Below are positions 25,946 to 36,153 of a DNA stretch of 64,000 nt, piece by piece. The stretch covers positions 1,167,001 to 1,231,000 of the forward strand of contig NZ_OX216966.1 in assembly GCF_945605565.1 (NCBI RefSeq). The letters run 5' to 3'. The notes under the pieces are model-generated. The model did not search any database and was not told the DNA's origin. It worked only from the letters and a program-made list of their open reading frames with translations. Both the position numbers and the translations under genes were made by a program. This stretch comes from Paenibacillus dendritiformis. Lineage in GTDB: Bacteria; Bacillota; Bacilli; Paenibacillales; Paenibacillaceae. Positions within the stretch are counted from its first letter, which is position 1; each line of letters begins with the position of its first letter.

Positions 25946-28699
25946 ATGCCGTATACCTCGGTACTGCCGAACTCAAGCCGTACGGGTCTTGCTTACATCT
26001 CGCTTATCCTGCTGGGGGTCATCGGCTCCCAAGTCGCAATCAAGTTCCCGTTCGGCGTGGAATTTGCTCTGAGCGGGGCTTTCTTCCTTGTGGCTTTCGT
26101 CTTATTCGGTGCAATCCGAACGATGGCGTTCGCCGGACTGGCCGCACTGGTCCTCTATGTCGCCGGATATGATATCGATATACTGGCGTTCATCGGATTG
26201 GAGCTTGCCGTCGTTGGTTTTCTCTATCGCCGCAGACGGAGGCTGTTGTTCTGGGACAGCTTGTTCTGGCTAGCGGTCGGAGCTCCGGGAATCGTGCTGC
26301 TGTTCTTCATGCGAACCGGCGTGTTCGGGACAGAGGCCATGCTTCAATATATGATGTCCGCTGTCAACGGCATCGTCAATGCGATGCTCGCCGATATGCT
26401 GATTGCCTACGTGCCGTGGCAGCGCCTCCTCGTACGCAGCGCCGACCGGCCGATTTCTCTGCAGCGGGTTATCATTCATCTGGCGCTGGCCGCGGTCTTG
26501 CTCTCTTTCCTGTCGCATATGAAGCTGGGCAGCATGAGCTTGCTGACAGAAGTGGAGCGCGAAGCGTATGCCCGCTTGGAGGAGCAGTCGATCCGGGCCG
26601 AGGAAGCGCTGCGGGAGCTGGAAGGATCGAGCCGGCGGCTGCCTTGGAGTGTGCCTGCCGTATGGGCGAACGTACCGCTGGTGGAGAGTCTCCTGAAGGA
26701 GGAGTCGCTGGACGGCGCCATCAAGTTCGCATTGACGGACAGGCATGGCGAAATGTTCGCCTGGAGCGACCGCATGTGGGCAGACTACCGGCATCGATTG
26801 TATGAGGAGGCGGGAGCGGTGCGAACCGCCCTTCCCCTGCCCAAAATGTTAGCATCGGGAGATGGAGTGGAGCGGATCCGGGTCGCCGGCTTCTATCGTG
26901 TCCTGCCGGGGACGGAGAACTACCACTACGCAACCGGCCGCTGGAAGGACGGCTATTATGTGCTGGAACGCTTTGGCGAGGCCGGAAGGGCAGGGGCGGT
27001 GACCGCCTTTCTCCCGAATGATACGTTCCTGCCGGAGATTCTCTCTTCTTATGTCTGGGAACTGGCTCTTATGCTGGCCGTGTGGGGCATCGTAGCGGGG
27101 ATCGCGGTTATGGTCAGCCGTTCTCTCATTCGCTCCCTTGACGGGTTGAACCGGATGACGAGCGTTGATCCGGATACGTTCACGGACTGGGAGAGGCAAG
27201 CGTGGCCGCATAGCCGCGTTCGCGAGATTCGGTCCCTGATGTTGAATTTCCGCGCGATGGCCGAGAGGCTTACCGCGCAGTTCCGGGAGCTTCACCGCAT
27301 GAATGAGCATCTTGTGCAGCAGACGAAGCTGCTGGAAAAATCGGAAGAGCACTTGCAGCGGTTGGCCTATTACGATCCGCTCACCCAGCTGCCGAACCGT
27401 CATTATTTTACGATAGAGATGGATAAGGCGCTGGAACGGGCCGAGGTAGACGCCACACCCCTGGCTTTGCTGTTCATCGATCTCGATCGCTTCAAATACA
27501 TTAACGATTCGCTCGGCCACAAGATCGGCGATATGTTGCTCGTCCGAGCCGGGCAGCGCCTGCTCCATTGTCTGTCGAAGCAGGAGGGAGCCCATCTGTG
27601 CGCCCGGTTGGGCGGCGATGAGTTCGTCATTTTACTGGAGCAGGGAACACGCGAGGAGGCCAAAAAATTGGCGCAGCGCATCCTCCAGCATTTCCGCGAG
27701 CGCTTCTGCATTCACGCGCATGAGCTGTTCGTCTCGGCTTCAACCGGGATCGCGCTCTATCCCGATGACGGGAATACGCTGACAGCCCTGTTCAAGCAAG
27801 CCGATACGGCGATGTATGCGGCGAAGGAGCGGGGCGGGCAGACCTACATGTTCTTCGATCAGATTCATCCGGATCTGGCTTCCGGGCGCATGCTGCTTGA
27901 AAGCTTGCTATATAAGGCGATGGAGCGGAATGAGCTGACGCTTCATTATCAGCCGATTGTAGATCGCACAGGGAAGGTCGTCGCCGCCGAGGTGCTGCTG
28001 CGCTGGCTGCACCCGCAGCAAGGCTATATATCGCCTTCGCAGTTCATTCCGGTCGCGGAAGAAACCGGTTTAATCATTCCGATTGGCGAGTGGGTGCTGC
28101 GCAGCGCCTGCATGCAGCATCGCCAATGGAGGGAGCAGGGCATGCCGCCGCTTCGGATGTCGGTGAACGTGTCGCTGAGGCAGTTTTTGAATCAGGATTT
28201 CGTGGCGATGGTGGAGCGGATCGTGCAGGAGACACAGTTCGAACCGGAGCAATTGGTGCTGGAGATTACGGAAGGCTATGTGCACAAGCATGTCGGACAA
28301 GCCAACCATGTCCTGCGCCAGCTGAAGCGGCGCGGCATGCACATCGCCATCGACGATTTCGGAACAGGCTACTCCTCGCTGGAGCGGCTCAAAACATTGC
28401 CGGTCCATACGTTGAAGATAGATCGTTCCTTCGTCCGGCATCTGTCTGCGGATCCGGTCAATGCATCGATTGTGCAGGCTGTCATTCAACTCGGCCATAG
28501 CTTGAATCTTACCGTGATAGCGGAAGGAGTGGAGACGGCTGAGGAGTTTCATTACTTGGAGTCATTAGGCTGCAACCATTTCCAAGGCTACTATATCAGT
28601 CATCCGCTGCCTGCCGCGGAATTCGCGGCGCGCTTCCGTCAATTCTCCCAATATGCGGACGGGAGAGCCATCGCGGAAGCCGCGGGAGGACAAGCTTAA
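25946..28699 (+). CDS. Membrane GGDEF/EAL cyclic-di-GMP protein
   Basis: Bifunctional c-di-GMP signalling protein of 917 residues. The N-terminus has about six membrane helices (residues 15-185). An extracellular stretch follows (about 215-365), then another helix, a HAMP-like linker and coiled coil. The GGDEF domain has RLGGDEF at 554-560 (active-site type), and the EAL domain carries EVLLRWLHP, with EVL at 682-684 in place of EAL. Both diguanylate cyclase and phosphodiesterase activity are possible; the EVL variant is found in active and inactive enzymes. ATG 25946 follows AAAGGAG; an extension to 25880 has no site. The gene starts just after the island terminator. Confidence 0.93.
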   Translation: MPYTSVLPNSSRTGLAYISLILLGVIGSQVAIKFPFGVEFALSGAFFLVAFVLFGAIRTMAFAGLAALVLYVAGYDIDILAFIGLELAVVGFLYRRRRRLLFWDSLFWLAVGAPGIVLLFFMRTGVFGTEAMLQYMMSAVNGIVNAMLADMLIAYVPWQRLLVRSADRPISLQRVIIHLALAAVLLSFLSHMKLGSMSLLTEVEREAYARLEEQSIRAEEALRELEGSSRRLPWSVPAVWANVPLVESLLKEESLDGAIKFALTDRHGEMFAWSDRMWADYRHRLYEEAGAVRTALPLPKMLASGDGVERIRVAGFYRVLPGTENYHYATGRWKDGYYVLERFGEAGRAGAVTAFLPNDTFLPEILSSYVWELALMLAVWGIVAGIAVMVSRSLIRSLDGLNRMTSVDPDTFTDWERQAWPHSRVREIRSLMLNFRAMAERLTAQFRELHRMNEHLVQQTKLLEKSEEHLQRLAYYDPLTQLPNRHYFTIEMDKALERAEVDATPLALLFIDLDRFKYINDSLGHKIGDMLLVRAGQRLLHCLSKQEGAHLCARLGGDEFVILLEQGTREEAKKLAQRILQHFRERFCIHAHELFVSASTGIALYPDDGNTLTALFKQADTAMYAAKERGGQTYMFFDQIHPDLASGRMLLESLLYKAMERNELTLHYQPIVDRTGKVVAAEVLLRWLHPQQGYISPSQFIPVAEETGLIIPIGEWVLRSACMQHRQWREQGMPPLRMSVNVSLRQFLNQDFVAMVERIVQETQFEPEQLVLEITEGYVHKHVGQANHVLRQLKRRGMHIAIDDFGTGYSSLERLKTLPVHTLKIDRSFVRHLSADPVNASIVQAVIQLGHSLNLTVIAEGVETAEEFHYLESLGCNHFQGYYISHPLPAAEFAARFRQFSQYADGRAIAEAAGGQA

Positions 28700-28717
28700 T
28701 ATTACTCGCAACAAGCA

Positions 28718-28750
28718 AAGAAACGGCATTCGCAACCGCGGCCGTTTCTT
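28718..28750. terminator. Bidirectional terminator
   Basis: AAGAAACGGC and GCCGTTTCTT form a perfect 10-bp stem between convergent genes, with a T-rich flank on the plus strand. Confidence 0.8.
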
Positions 28751-28756
28751 CTCGTT

Positions 28757-29230
28757 TTACCCCTCTTTTTTTGTGACAAGACTGAGCTTTTCCGCCTGAA
28801 TGCCCAGCTTTTTGAGCAGTAGTATCGCTTGGGCCTTCTCTTCCAAGGTCAGTCCGCTTAATGCCCGGCGTAGGGTCTGGGCCTGCTTCGGCAAAATATT
28901 CTGCATCTCTGCCCGGCCCTGTTCCGTCAATTCGGCGAAGATGACGCGCCGATCCTTGGAGCATGGGTGGCGCTGCACCTGGCCGTTGCGTACGAGCTTG
29001 TCGATGACGTAGGTGACATTGCCGCTCTGCAGCAGCAGCTTCGCTCCAATTTGTTGTATCGGCTGTGGTCCTTTATGATAGAGCATTTCGAGTACGGCAA
29101 AGTCGGTCGGGTTGTAGCCTTGTTTTTTGCAGCCTGCAGCGGCATGATCGGAGACGCTCTTGAAAGCTTTGGAGAATACGCGGAACAAATGCAGGGCTTC
29201 ATCGGTGTCGCGTTGCGCCCGTTCAGACAT
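28757..29230 (-). CDS. MarR-family transcriptional regulator
   Basis: Winged-helix regulator of 157 residues. The DNA-binding helices and wing are visible in LLLQSGNVTYVIDKLVRNG and SKDRRVIFAELTEQGRAEM. Its single clear Cys in HPCSKDRR and another in AGCKKQGYN could act as redox or quinone sensors as in MhqR/OhrR-like proteins, but that is inference. ATG 29230 follows GAGGTGG by eight bases; the GTG at 29242 overlaps that site. It is divergent from a quinone oxidoreductase gene, the usual arrangement of a repressor with its target. The 185-base gap contains AT-rich near-palindromes around 29328-29350. Confidence 0.9.
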   Translation of the reverse strand: MSERAQRDTDEALHLFRVFSKAFKSVSDHAAAGCKKQGYNPTDFAVLEMLYHKGPQPIQQIGAKLLLQSGNVTYVIDKLVRNGQVQRHPCSKDRRVIFAELTEQGRAEMQNILPKQAQTLRRALSGLTLEEKAQAILLLKKLGIQAEKLSLVTKKEG

Positions 29231-29415
29231 AGTCCTTTCCACCTCGCTTTACTGGTTACATCTTCATCGTATAAGCTTAAGGTGATGTCCAACATGTCAT
29301 AGATCACACTTTCGGCTAAAAAGTGCAATAAATTTTGAATATTAAATTTGATCGAGATCTTTCGGCTCCATTCGGTGAATAATGGAGAGGAGCTTACCTG
29401 AGGAGGCGGAAAAGA

Positions 29416-30405
29416 ATGAGCTATTCGAAAAACATGCTGGCTTGTCATGTGGAACCGGATCTTCAATTGACATGGAAAGAGATGGAGGTCCCGACCTGCG
29501 GTGAGGGAGAACTGCTCGTCCGGGTGCATGCCACGGCGCTGAATCGGGCCGATCTGCTGCAGAAGCGCGGGAAATATCCGGTGCCGGAAGGGGCGTCTCC
29601 CGTACTCGGCCTCGAAATGGCAGGTACGGTGGAAGCCGTCGGTCCAGGAGTAACGGGCTGGAAGGCGGGAGACCGGGTGGCGGCGCTGCTTCCGGGAGGA
29701 GGCTATGCGCAATATGCGGTCATCCCGGCCGATATAGCGATGCCCGTCCCGGCGGCTCTCACCTTGGAGCAGGCGGCCGCGCTGCCGGAGGCTTACTTGA
29801 CCGCCTACTTGAACCTGTTCCAGCTCGGGAAGCTGGAAGCCGGGGAATCGGTGCTCATCCATGCCGGGGCAAGCGGCGTGGGGACGGCTGCGATTCAGCT
29901 CGCGCGGGCTGCGGGGGCGAGAGTCGCCGCCACGGCCGGGACGGAGGAGAAATGCGAGCGGCTGAAGGCGTTGGGAGCAGAGCTCGTCTTGAACTATAAG
30001 ACCGAGCCGTTGGCCGAGACGGTGCTGTCCTGGACGGAAGGCGCCGGCGTGAATGTCGTGCTGGATCCGGTATGCGCCACGTATTGGAATGATCATGTGC
30101 GCTGCATGGCGATGGACGGCAGGCTGGTCCTGATCGGGACGCTGGGCGGATCGAAGGTGGAGGTGGACTTCATGTCCGTTATGCTGCGCCGCTTGCATGT
30201 CATCGGGAGCACGCTGCGCGGCTTGCCTCCGAAGCGCAAGAGCGAATTGACGAAGGCGTTCTGGAGCTTCGCCGGGCCATCGCTGGAGCGCGGAGAGTGC
30301 CTGCCGGTCATCGACTCGGTCTGGCAGCCCGAGCAAATAAATGAAGCACATCAGCGGATGGAACGTAATGAAAATGTAGGGAAAATCGTTCTCTTGGTGC
30401 CTTAA
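29416..30405 (+). CDS. Zinc-independent NAD(P)H quinone oxidoreductase (MDR superfamily)
   Basis: Cytoplasmic NAD(P)H-dependent reductase of the quinone oxidoreductase/PIG3 type, 329 residues. It has a GroES-like N-terminal domain with ALNRADLLQKRGKYP, and a Rossmann domain with the dinucleotide motif IHAGASGVGTAAIQ. The Cys and His zinc ligands of alcohol dehydrogenases are absent. AGGAGG lies ten bases before ATG 29416. It is likely controlled by the divergent MarR regulator, and a role in detoxifying quinones or related electrophiles is inferred from that pairing. Confidence 0.9.
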   Translation: MSYSKNMLACHVEPDLQLTWKEMEVPTCGEGELLVRVHATALNRADLLQKRGKYPVPEGASPVLGLEMAGTVEAVGPGVTGWKAGDRVAALLPGGGYAQYAVIPADIAMPVPAALTLEQAAALPEAYLTAYLNLFQLGKLEAGESVLIHAGASGVGTAAIQLARAAGARVAATAGTEEKCERLKALGAELVLNYKTEPLAETVLSWTEGAGVNVVLDPVCATYWNDHVRCMAMDGRLVLIGTLGGSKVEVDFMSVMLRRLHVIGSTLRGLPPKRKSELTKAFWSFAGPSLERGECLPVIDSVWQPEQINEAHQRMERNENVGKIVLLVP

Positions 30406-30442
30406 GCCAGAAGAGAACAAGCAAGCAGAAGAAGGTGCTGGC

Positions 30443-31141
30443 ATGATTGTATTGGATACACGTATCGAAGAAGCGGGCTATGACAAAGGAGATCCGACGA
30501 TACGCAACATCTCCTTTCAAGTACATGCAGGGGAGCTTGTCGGACTCATCGGGCCGAACGGGGCCGGCAAGAGCACGACCATCAAGTCCATTCTTGGCAT
30601 TATGCGCGAGGTCAAAGGGGCCATTCGCATCGGTGACGGAACGGGGACATACGCCTATGTGCCGGAGCAGCCCGTCCTGTATGATTCGATGACGCTGTGG
30701 GAGCATCTGGAGCTGGCTGCCGCCGCCCATGAGCTGCCGGAAGCCGAGTTCCGGGAGCGGGCAGAGGAACTGCTGAGCATCTTTCAATTAACCGAAGTGA
30801 AGCATCATTTGCCGACCAGCTTCTCCAAAGGAATGCAGCAGAAGCTGATGTTGATTATCGCCTTCCTGCTCAAGCCTTCCTTATATATCGTGGACGAGCC
30901 GTTCGTCGGCCTTGATCCGCGGGCCACCCGGCGCTTCCTCCGGATGCTGGAGGAGGAGCGGAAGCGGGGAGCCGGCGTCCTGATGAGCACGCATGTGCTG
31001 GATACGGCCGAGCGGGTCTGCGATTCCTTCGTGCTGATCCATCAGGGGCGCATTGTCGCCTCCGGCACGTTGGATCAGGTCCGGGGAACGAGCGGGCTGC
31101 CGGAAGGAACGCTGTTCGACTGCTTCGAGGTGCTGACTTGA
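30443..31141 (+). CDS. ecsA: ABC transporter ATPase EcsA
   Basis: ATPase subunit of the EcsAB exporter, which in Bacillus affects exoprotein secretion and regulated membrane proteolysis. Walker A is GPNGAGKST near residue 38. The signature is SFSKGMQQK rather than LSGGQ, as in this family, and Walker B is LYIVDEPFVGLD. The family-typical stretch YVPEQPVLYDSMTLWEHL is present. The stop overlaps the TTG start of ecsB by four bases, indicating translational coupling. It begins 37 bases after the quinone reductase gene, so some read-through is possible. Confidence 0.9.
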   Translation: MIVLDTRIEEAGYDKGDPTIRNISFQVHAGELVGLIGPNGAGKSTTIKSILGIMREVKGAIRIGDGTGTYAYVPEQPVLYDSMTLWEHLELAAAAHELPEAEFRERAEELLSIFQLTEVKHHLPTSFSKGMQQKLMLIIAFLLKPSLYIVDEPFVGLDPRATRRFLRMLEEERKRGAGVLMSTHVLDTAERVCDSFVLIHQGRIVASGTLDQVRGTSGLPEGTLFDCFEVLT

Positions 31142-32430
31142 AGCGGCCGGTCTCCGGGCCGTGGAGGCTCGCTCTGTACCGATGGTCGACGAATGCCGCA
31201 TATCAATGGAAGGCGCTCCGGTCCGCGCTGGATTGGACCGTGTGGCTCTATATCGCCATTCCGGCGCTGCTGCTCGGCATCAAGTTTTATTATGATTGGT
31301 GGACCCTTCCGCTGCCGGCGGACTGGATTGTGCTGCCGAGGGAAGTATGGCTGCTGCCGTTCCTCCTGCCGGTGCTGTCCGGAACGCTTCATACCTGGAG
31401 CGAAGCGGGCGACGTGCTGTTCCTTAGGCAGAAACAAGCATGGTGGAGCCGGCTGGCCGCCTTCGGATTGCTGACGTACACGGTCCGCAGCGTGGTGATG
31501 ACAGGCATTATCGGAGTTGTGGCGGCCCCTTGGCTGATGAAGGGCTACGGCCTGTCTGCCGGGGAATTGGCGGCTTTGGGCGCGGGAAACGCCTCCTTAT
31601 CCATATTATCGGCATGCCTTCGCAACCGCGTGCAGACGGAATGGCACGGCTGGCGGCGTTGGGGGCTCGGTCTGTTGGCGGGCTCTGTCGTGATTGCCGC
31701 CTATTGCGGGCTCGTCTACATTTTGTCCATTCATCCATTCCTGCCGTTGGGCGGAGCGCTGCTGCTCTGTATCCTGGCCGCGCCGTTTATCCGGTATCGC
31801 CTGCATGTAACCCATGCTTTTGAACGCGATGTCGAGCTGGAGAGCCAGGCACGGATGAGACTGACCGCGCTGCTGCTGTCGCAGAGCATGGATAAGCCTG
31901 TGCGGCGCAAGCGGAAGCGGGGACTGCTGTTCCCGCGCTCGGGATATTTCATGAAGCGGAAGCATGGCGGACAGGTCATCGGCTCTTTGGCTGTGAAGTC
32001 ATTGCTTCGCAGCCGCAATCATTTTTTGTTCTATTTGCGGTTTGTCGGGATTGGGTTGTTCGCTGCCGTTACCTGCGTCAATTCTTTGCCAGGCCTGTAT
32101 TATTTCATCGTTCCCGTCCTGTGCGGCGTACTCAGCTATTGGCTGAGCTTATATTGGAGGGAATTCATTGAAGGAGATGTGCCTTCGATGTTCTCGTTCC
32201 GATCGTCGCATCTGCAGCAGGCGGCGGCTCATATGATTCAAGTGCTGGCGTCTGTTCCTGGCTTCCTCTGGGCGCTGGCAGGCGGGCTGTTCATTGCGCC
32301 GCCGCTTATGGCTCTCGGCATGGCGCTGCTGGGCGGACTGGCCGCCGGGGCGCTCGGAACCGTCATCGTGCAGATGAAAGGCTGGAAGCAGAAGACGAAG
32401 GAAGAGAAGCACGGTCATTCTGGGGCGTGA
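31138..32430 (+). CDS. ecsB: ABC transporter permease EcsB
   Basis: Integral membrane permease of 430 residues and about ten hydrophobic segments, partner of EcsA. The N-terminus WSTNAAYQWKALRSALDW and the segment FYYDWWTLP fit EcsB. The TTG start 31138 overlaps the ecsA stop. The natural substrate of Ecs is not established. No third component (EcsC) lies next to it. Confidence 0.88.
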   Translation: MKRPVSGPWRLALYRWSTNAAYQWKALRSALDWTVWLYIAIPALLLGIKFYYDWWTLPLPADWIVLPREVWLLPFLLPVLSGTLHTWSEAGDVLFLRQKQAWWSRLAAFGLLTYTVRSVVMTGIIGVVAAPWLMKGYGLSAGELAALGAGNASLSILSACLRNRVQTEWHGWRRWGLGLLAGSVVIAAYCGLVYILSIHPFLPLGGALLLCILAAPFIRYRLHVTHAFERDVELESQARMRLTALLLSQSMDKPVRRKRKRGLLFPRSGYFMKRKHGGQVIGSLAVKSLLRSRNHFLFYLRFVGIGLFAAVTCVNSLPGLYYFIVPVLCGVLSYWLSLYWREFIEGDVPSMFSFRSSHLQQAAAHMIQVLASVPGFLWALAGGLFIAPPLMALGMALLGGLAAGALGTVIVQMKGWKQKTKEEKHGHSGA

Positions 32431-32501
32431 ACCGATGAACGGATGAGATTCCGGTCTTGCGGGCATATTATGTCCAAAGCGGAGAAAGAGGAGGGCAAGA
32501 C

Positions 32502-32906
32502 ATGGAAGCAGCCGCTATCCGGTTCCGGTTCTCGGATGCCGCGAGTGCCCGATTGGCCTTCGACACCTTGGAAGAACTCGGTTATGAGCCGGTCTATGAC
32601 GGCGATCACCGCACGGAACTTCATATTCATGTGGAGAAAAGAGATCTGACCTCGGCGATGGAGATTGCCGAGGCTCACGGCGGCACGCTTGTGGAAGAAG
32701 GAGATATGACCGAATCCGCAATCGTGAATGATGCCTATAATATCGATCTCATTCCGATCCCGGCACATGTGATCAATGAGGATTGGGCAGACGACGACCG
32801 GTATGCCTTGGCCGCATCGAGTCATGATGATCTCGCAGCGCGGGAAGAGGACGCGATGGGCTGGAATGACGATACGAACCAGTTCCCTGGAGGGATTCAT
32901 ATCTAG
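32502..32906 (+). CDS. Conserved hypothetical protein with ferredoxin-like repeats
   Basis: Soluble acidic protein of 134 residues that I do not recognise as a named family. The N-terminal half (FRFSDAASARLAFDTLEELGY followed by LHIHVEKRDLTSAMEIAEAHGG) reads as a beta-alpha-beta-beta-alpha-beta, ferredoxin/ACT-like fold. The C-terminal third is rich in Asp and Asn. ATG 32502 has AGAGGAGGG upstream; earlier in-frame starts do not. It lies 71 bases after ecsB and is followed by a hairpin. Function unknown. Confidence 0.75.
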   Translation: MEAAAIRFRFSDAASARLAFDTLEELGYEPVYDGDHRTELHIHVEKRDLTSAMEIAEAHGGTLVEEGDMTESAIVNDAYNIDLIPIPAHVINEDWADDDRYALAASSHDDLAAREEDAMGWNDDTNQFPGGIHI

Positions 32907-32907
32907 G

Positions 32908-32963
32908 GCAACGCAAGAAGCGGCTTCGCTCCCCGGCGACAGGGAGTGGAGCCGCTTTGTTGC
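32908..32963. terminator. Bidirectional terminator
   Basis: A long imperfect stem (GCAAC..AAGCGGC / GCCGCTTTGTTGC plus inner GCTCCC/GGGAGT) separates the convergent hypothetical gene and flavoprotein gene. Confidence 0.8.
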
Positions 32964-34226
32964 TTATTGGAGGGCGGCGGCATGCTTCCCGGCTGTATAT
33001 CCGGTAGCGAATGCGGCCGTAATGTTATAGCCGCCCGTATAGCCATGCACATCAAGAATCTCGCCGCAGAAAAAGAGTCCTCTCATCAGCTTCGACTCCA
33101 TCGTGCGCGGGTCAATCTCCTTCAAATTGACTCCGCCGCCCGTGACGAACGCTTCCTCCAGCGACAAGGTGCCGTTCACCTTGACGGGGAAGGACGTAAT
33201 CAGCCGGCACAGTTCTTGCAGCGGCTGCTTGCGAATATGATCGCGGGTCACACTCTCCTCGATGCCGGCCTGCTGGAGCAGGATGGGCACCATCCGCTCG
33301 GGTACCAGGTGCTTGAGCACATTTTTGAGCGCCTTCTTCGGCTCCTGGCTCCACCGCTCCATCAGCTGCCGCTCCAGCTCCTCCGGACTGAGCTCCGGCT
33401 TCATGTTGATGGTCAGCAGGACCGTCTCCTGTCCGGTGCGCTTCCGCTCCTTGACGACGAACTGGCTGCAGCGGAGCGCGGCTGGCCCAGACAGCCCGAA
33501 ATGCGTAAAGAGGAGATCTCCATCGTGCTGAATGATCTTTTTGCCCTTGGCGTTCCACACCGTAAGACGGATATCTTGAAGCGACAGGCCTTGCAGCAGC
33601 TTCTCGCGGATAAAATAAGCTTGAGAGGTTAGCGGCACCTCCGTTGGATACAGCTCGGTGATCGTATGTCCGGCAGCTTCGGCCCAAGGGTAGCCATCGC
33701 CGGTAGAGCCTGTGCGGGGAACGGACTTGCCTCCCGTCGCAATGATGACCGACTTCGCGCGGATGATAGTGCCATCCGACAGGCGGACGCCTTCCACGGC
33801 GCCGCCCGCGTAGAGCACCTCAGACACGGGCCGGTTCGTCATCATCGAGACGCCCCGCTTGCGGACTTCCCCGATAAGCGCTTCGACCACGGTCTTCGCC
33901 TTGTCGGACACCGGGAACATCCGGCCGTTATCCTCTTCCTTCAACGCGATGCCGAGTCCTTCGAAGAAGCGGATAATATCCTGATTATTGAAATGAGAAA
34001 ACGCGCTATGTAAAAATCTCCCGTTCCCCGGAATATGCCGAATCAGATCATCCAAATCTTTATTATTCGTCACGTTGCACCGTCCGCCGCCCGAAATGCC
34101 GAGCTTGCGGCCCAGCTTGTCCCCTTTGTCGATCAGCAGCACGTCCGCGCCTTCACCCGCAGCAGCAATACAGGCCATCAATCCTGACGGTCCGCCGCCG
34201 ATAACTATAATATCGGTCTCTTTCAT
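32964..34226 (-). CDS. HI0933-family flavoprotein (BaiN-like NAD(P)/FAD oxidoreductase)
   Basis: FAD-binding protein of 420 residues. The N-terminal dinucleotide motif is [16 protein letters not shown], followed by [16 protein letters not shown], diagnostic of the HI0933/YhiN family. A second Gly-rich segment is [20 protein letters not shown], and the closing motif is [17 protein letters not shown]. Members have been annotated as aminoacetone oxidases or as the bile-acid reductase BaiN; the physiological role in Bacillales is not settled. ATG 34226 follows AAGGAGTA. Gene is monocistronic and convergent with the ecs cluster. Confidence 0.88.
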   Translation of the reverse strand: MKETDIIVIGGGPSGLMACIAAAGEGADVLLIDKGDKLGRKLGISGGGRCNVTNNKDLDDLIRHIPGNGRFLHSAFSHFNNQDIIRFFEGLGIALKEEDNGRMFPVSDKAKTVVEALIGEVRKRGVSMMTNRPVSEVLYAGGAVEGVRLSDGTIIRAKSVIIATGGKSVPRTGSTGDGYPWAEAAGHTITELYPTEVPLTSQAYFIREKLLQGLSLQDIRLTVWNAKGKKIIQHDGDLLFTHFGLSGPAALRCSQFVVKERKRTGQETVLLTINMKPELSPEELERQLMERWSQEPKKALKNVLKHLVPERMVPILLQQAGIEESVTRDHIRKQPLQELCRLITSFPVKVNGTLSLEEAFVTGGGVNLKEIDPRTMESKLMRGLFFCGEILDVHGYTGGYNITAAFATGYTAGKHAAALQ

Positions 34227-34371
34227 GTCGTATACTCCTTCACCGTCGTTTCGTCCCTTATTGTATCGCATTATGTAGAAAAATGCCTAAAAGATCGGTT
34301 TGCTCCATTGTCAAACTTGGCCATTTATGTTTTAATCAATGCATTCCACAACATGCCAGAGGAGAGAAATC

Positions 34372-36120
34372 ATGTACATCGCTTTGAAGGAAACCCTTCT
34401 GCAAGTTCTGATTGCTTGTATACCGGCGTTCTCCTGCCAGCTATGTTCCATTCGGTCGGCGCGACCGTTACTGACTCGGCTTGCTGTCGGATCGGCTTCC
34501 GTGATTTCCGTGTTTCTGTGCATCCTGTTCTCCTTCCATCATGCGGAGGCTTCGCAGCCATTCGATTTTCGGCTGATTCCTTTTATGCTGGGCGTGCTAT
34601 ACGGCGGATACCGCATCGGATTGGTTATGGTGGCCCTTTATACCATTTTTATTATCGCTTTTCCACTATATCAACCGGCGGGGAACCAATGGGGAGATGC
34701 CCTGATTTATTTAACCCCGCTATTGTTTATTACCATTAACAAATTCCGTCAGTCCGGCTTGCGAATGCGGCTTGCCATCATTATTTCCTTCTCGCTGCTC
34801 GGTATGCTCGTCTACAGCATTGTCTACGCAGCGTATCTCTGGACCGCTCCGGTTGAGACCGCTGTCGGAGCCCTCGGCTCTCCCTTTATCGTCTTATTCG
34901 GCATCGTGTTTCTGCTTACCGCGTGCTTGGTGCTGTATATGATGGAAGGCACGAGAGAGAAGACGTTCCTGCAGCAGGGATATCGGATCGTCTCCCGTCA
35001 ATACCGGGAGGAGGTCGAGAAGCTCAAGCAGATTCTCAATACGGCTCCGCTCTGCGTCATTGCCATCGATGCGGATACCCGCATCACCGCTATCAACGAC
35101 ATGATGATCGAAGGGATCCAGCTGCAGGTTCCCGGCGTGACGAGGGCTCAATTAATGGGGCGTCCACTGAGGGATCTGCTGCACAAGATGGGAGATGAGC
35201 CGAATAAGTTCATTATCCTGCAATGGGCTTTGCAAAAAGGGGCCGTCGAAGGCGAAGTCGCGCGCCTTGGTGAACGGGATTACTACATTTTGGCGAAGTC
35301 CATCTACAGTCAAGAGACCGGGGAGATTGTCGGTGCGGTCGGCATGGCACATGATGTGACTGAGCTGTCCAAGCTGCGCGCCGAGATCGGCAACATGGAG
35401 CGGCTGCATCTGGTCGGCCAGATGGCTGCCAGCATTACGCACGAGATCCGCAACCCGATGGCGGTCATTCGCGGGTTCATGCAATTAATCCAGGAGAAGA
35501 GTCCCGACAATATGAAGGACTATTACCGGATTGTTATGGACGAGATCGACCGTGCCAACGGGATCATCAACGATTTCCTGGCGCTGGCGCAAAACCGTAT
35601 CGTGGAGAAGGAAATGGTCCATCTGCATGATATTATAAAGCAGCTGTCGCCGCTGCTGTGGGCGGATGCCAATCTGCGCGGCCAGGAGATCATCTATCAA
35701 TTGGGCGAGAATATTCCGGAGCTGTACTTGGATACGAAAGAAATGAAGCAGCTTATTCTGAACCTGTCGCGCAATGCGCTGGAATCGATGGAGTCGATGG
35801 AGAAGCGGGGGACATTAACGATCTCGACCCGTGCCGTGCCTCAAGGCGTGCAGCTGCTTGTAAGTGATACCGGGACAGGAATTCCGGACTCCGTCATAGA
35901 AAAGCTGTTCGAGCCGTTCTATACGACCAAGTCGAAAGGGACCGGACTAGGCTTGCCGCTCTGCTTGAGCATCGTCGAACGGCATGAAGGAACAATTGAT
36001 ATTGATACGTCGGAGAGAGGGACCACGTTCGTGGTCACCTTCCATCTCGATCCGAAGCGGCGAAGAGAAGCGCAGCGGGAGCAGGAACATCATCCGCAGG
36101 ACGCGTTGAACGCGCTCTAG
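34372..36120 (+). CDS. Sporulation-type sensor histidine kinase (KinB-like)
   Basis: Membrane sensor kinase of 582 residues. Six or so membrane helices occupy residues 5-195 with no large extracellular domain, as in KinB-like kinases. A PAS domain follows (about 220-340), then the H box SITHEIRNPMAVIRGFMQL with phospho-acceptor H357. The HATPase domain shows the N box LSRNALESM, G1 DTGTGIP and G2 GTGLGL. AGAGGAGAG precedes ATG 34372. No response regulator is adjacent, the usual situation for kinases that feed the Spo0F/Spo0A phosphorelay; the link to sporulation is inferred. The Lgt-like gene follows after 33 bases. Confidence 0.85.
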   Translation: MYIALKETLLQVLIACIPAFSCQLCSIRSARPLLTRLAVGSASVISVFLCILFSFHHAEASQPFDFRLIPFMLGVLYGGYRIGLVMVALYTIFIIAFPLYQPAGNQWGDALIYLTPLLFITINKFRQSGLRMRLAIIISFSLLGMLVYSIVYAAYLWTAPVETAVGALGSPFIVLFGIVFLLTACLVLYMMEGTREKTFLQQGYRIVSRQYREEVEKLKQILNTAPLCVIAIDADTRITAINDMMIEGIQLQVPGVTRAQLMGRPLRDLLHKMGDEPNKFIILQWALQKGAVEGEVARLGERDYYILAKSIYSQETGEIVGAVGMAHDVTELSKLRAEIGNMERLHLVGQMAASITHEIRNPMAVIRGFMQLIQEKSPDNMKDYYRIVMDEIDRANGIINDFLALAQNRIVEKEMVHLHDIIKQLSPLLWADANLRGQEIIYQLGENIPELYLDTKEMKQLILNLSRNALESMESMEKRGTLTISTRAVPQGVQLLVSDTGTGIPDSVIEKLFEPFYTTKSKGTGLGLPLCLSIVERHEGTIDIDTSERGTTFVVTFHLDPKRRREAQREQEHHPQDALNAL

Positions 36121-36153
36121 TCGTCAGCTATCATAGATGAGGGAGGTGAGCGT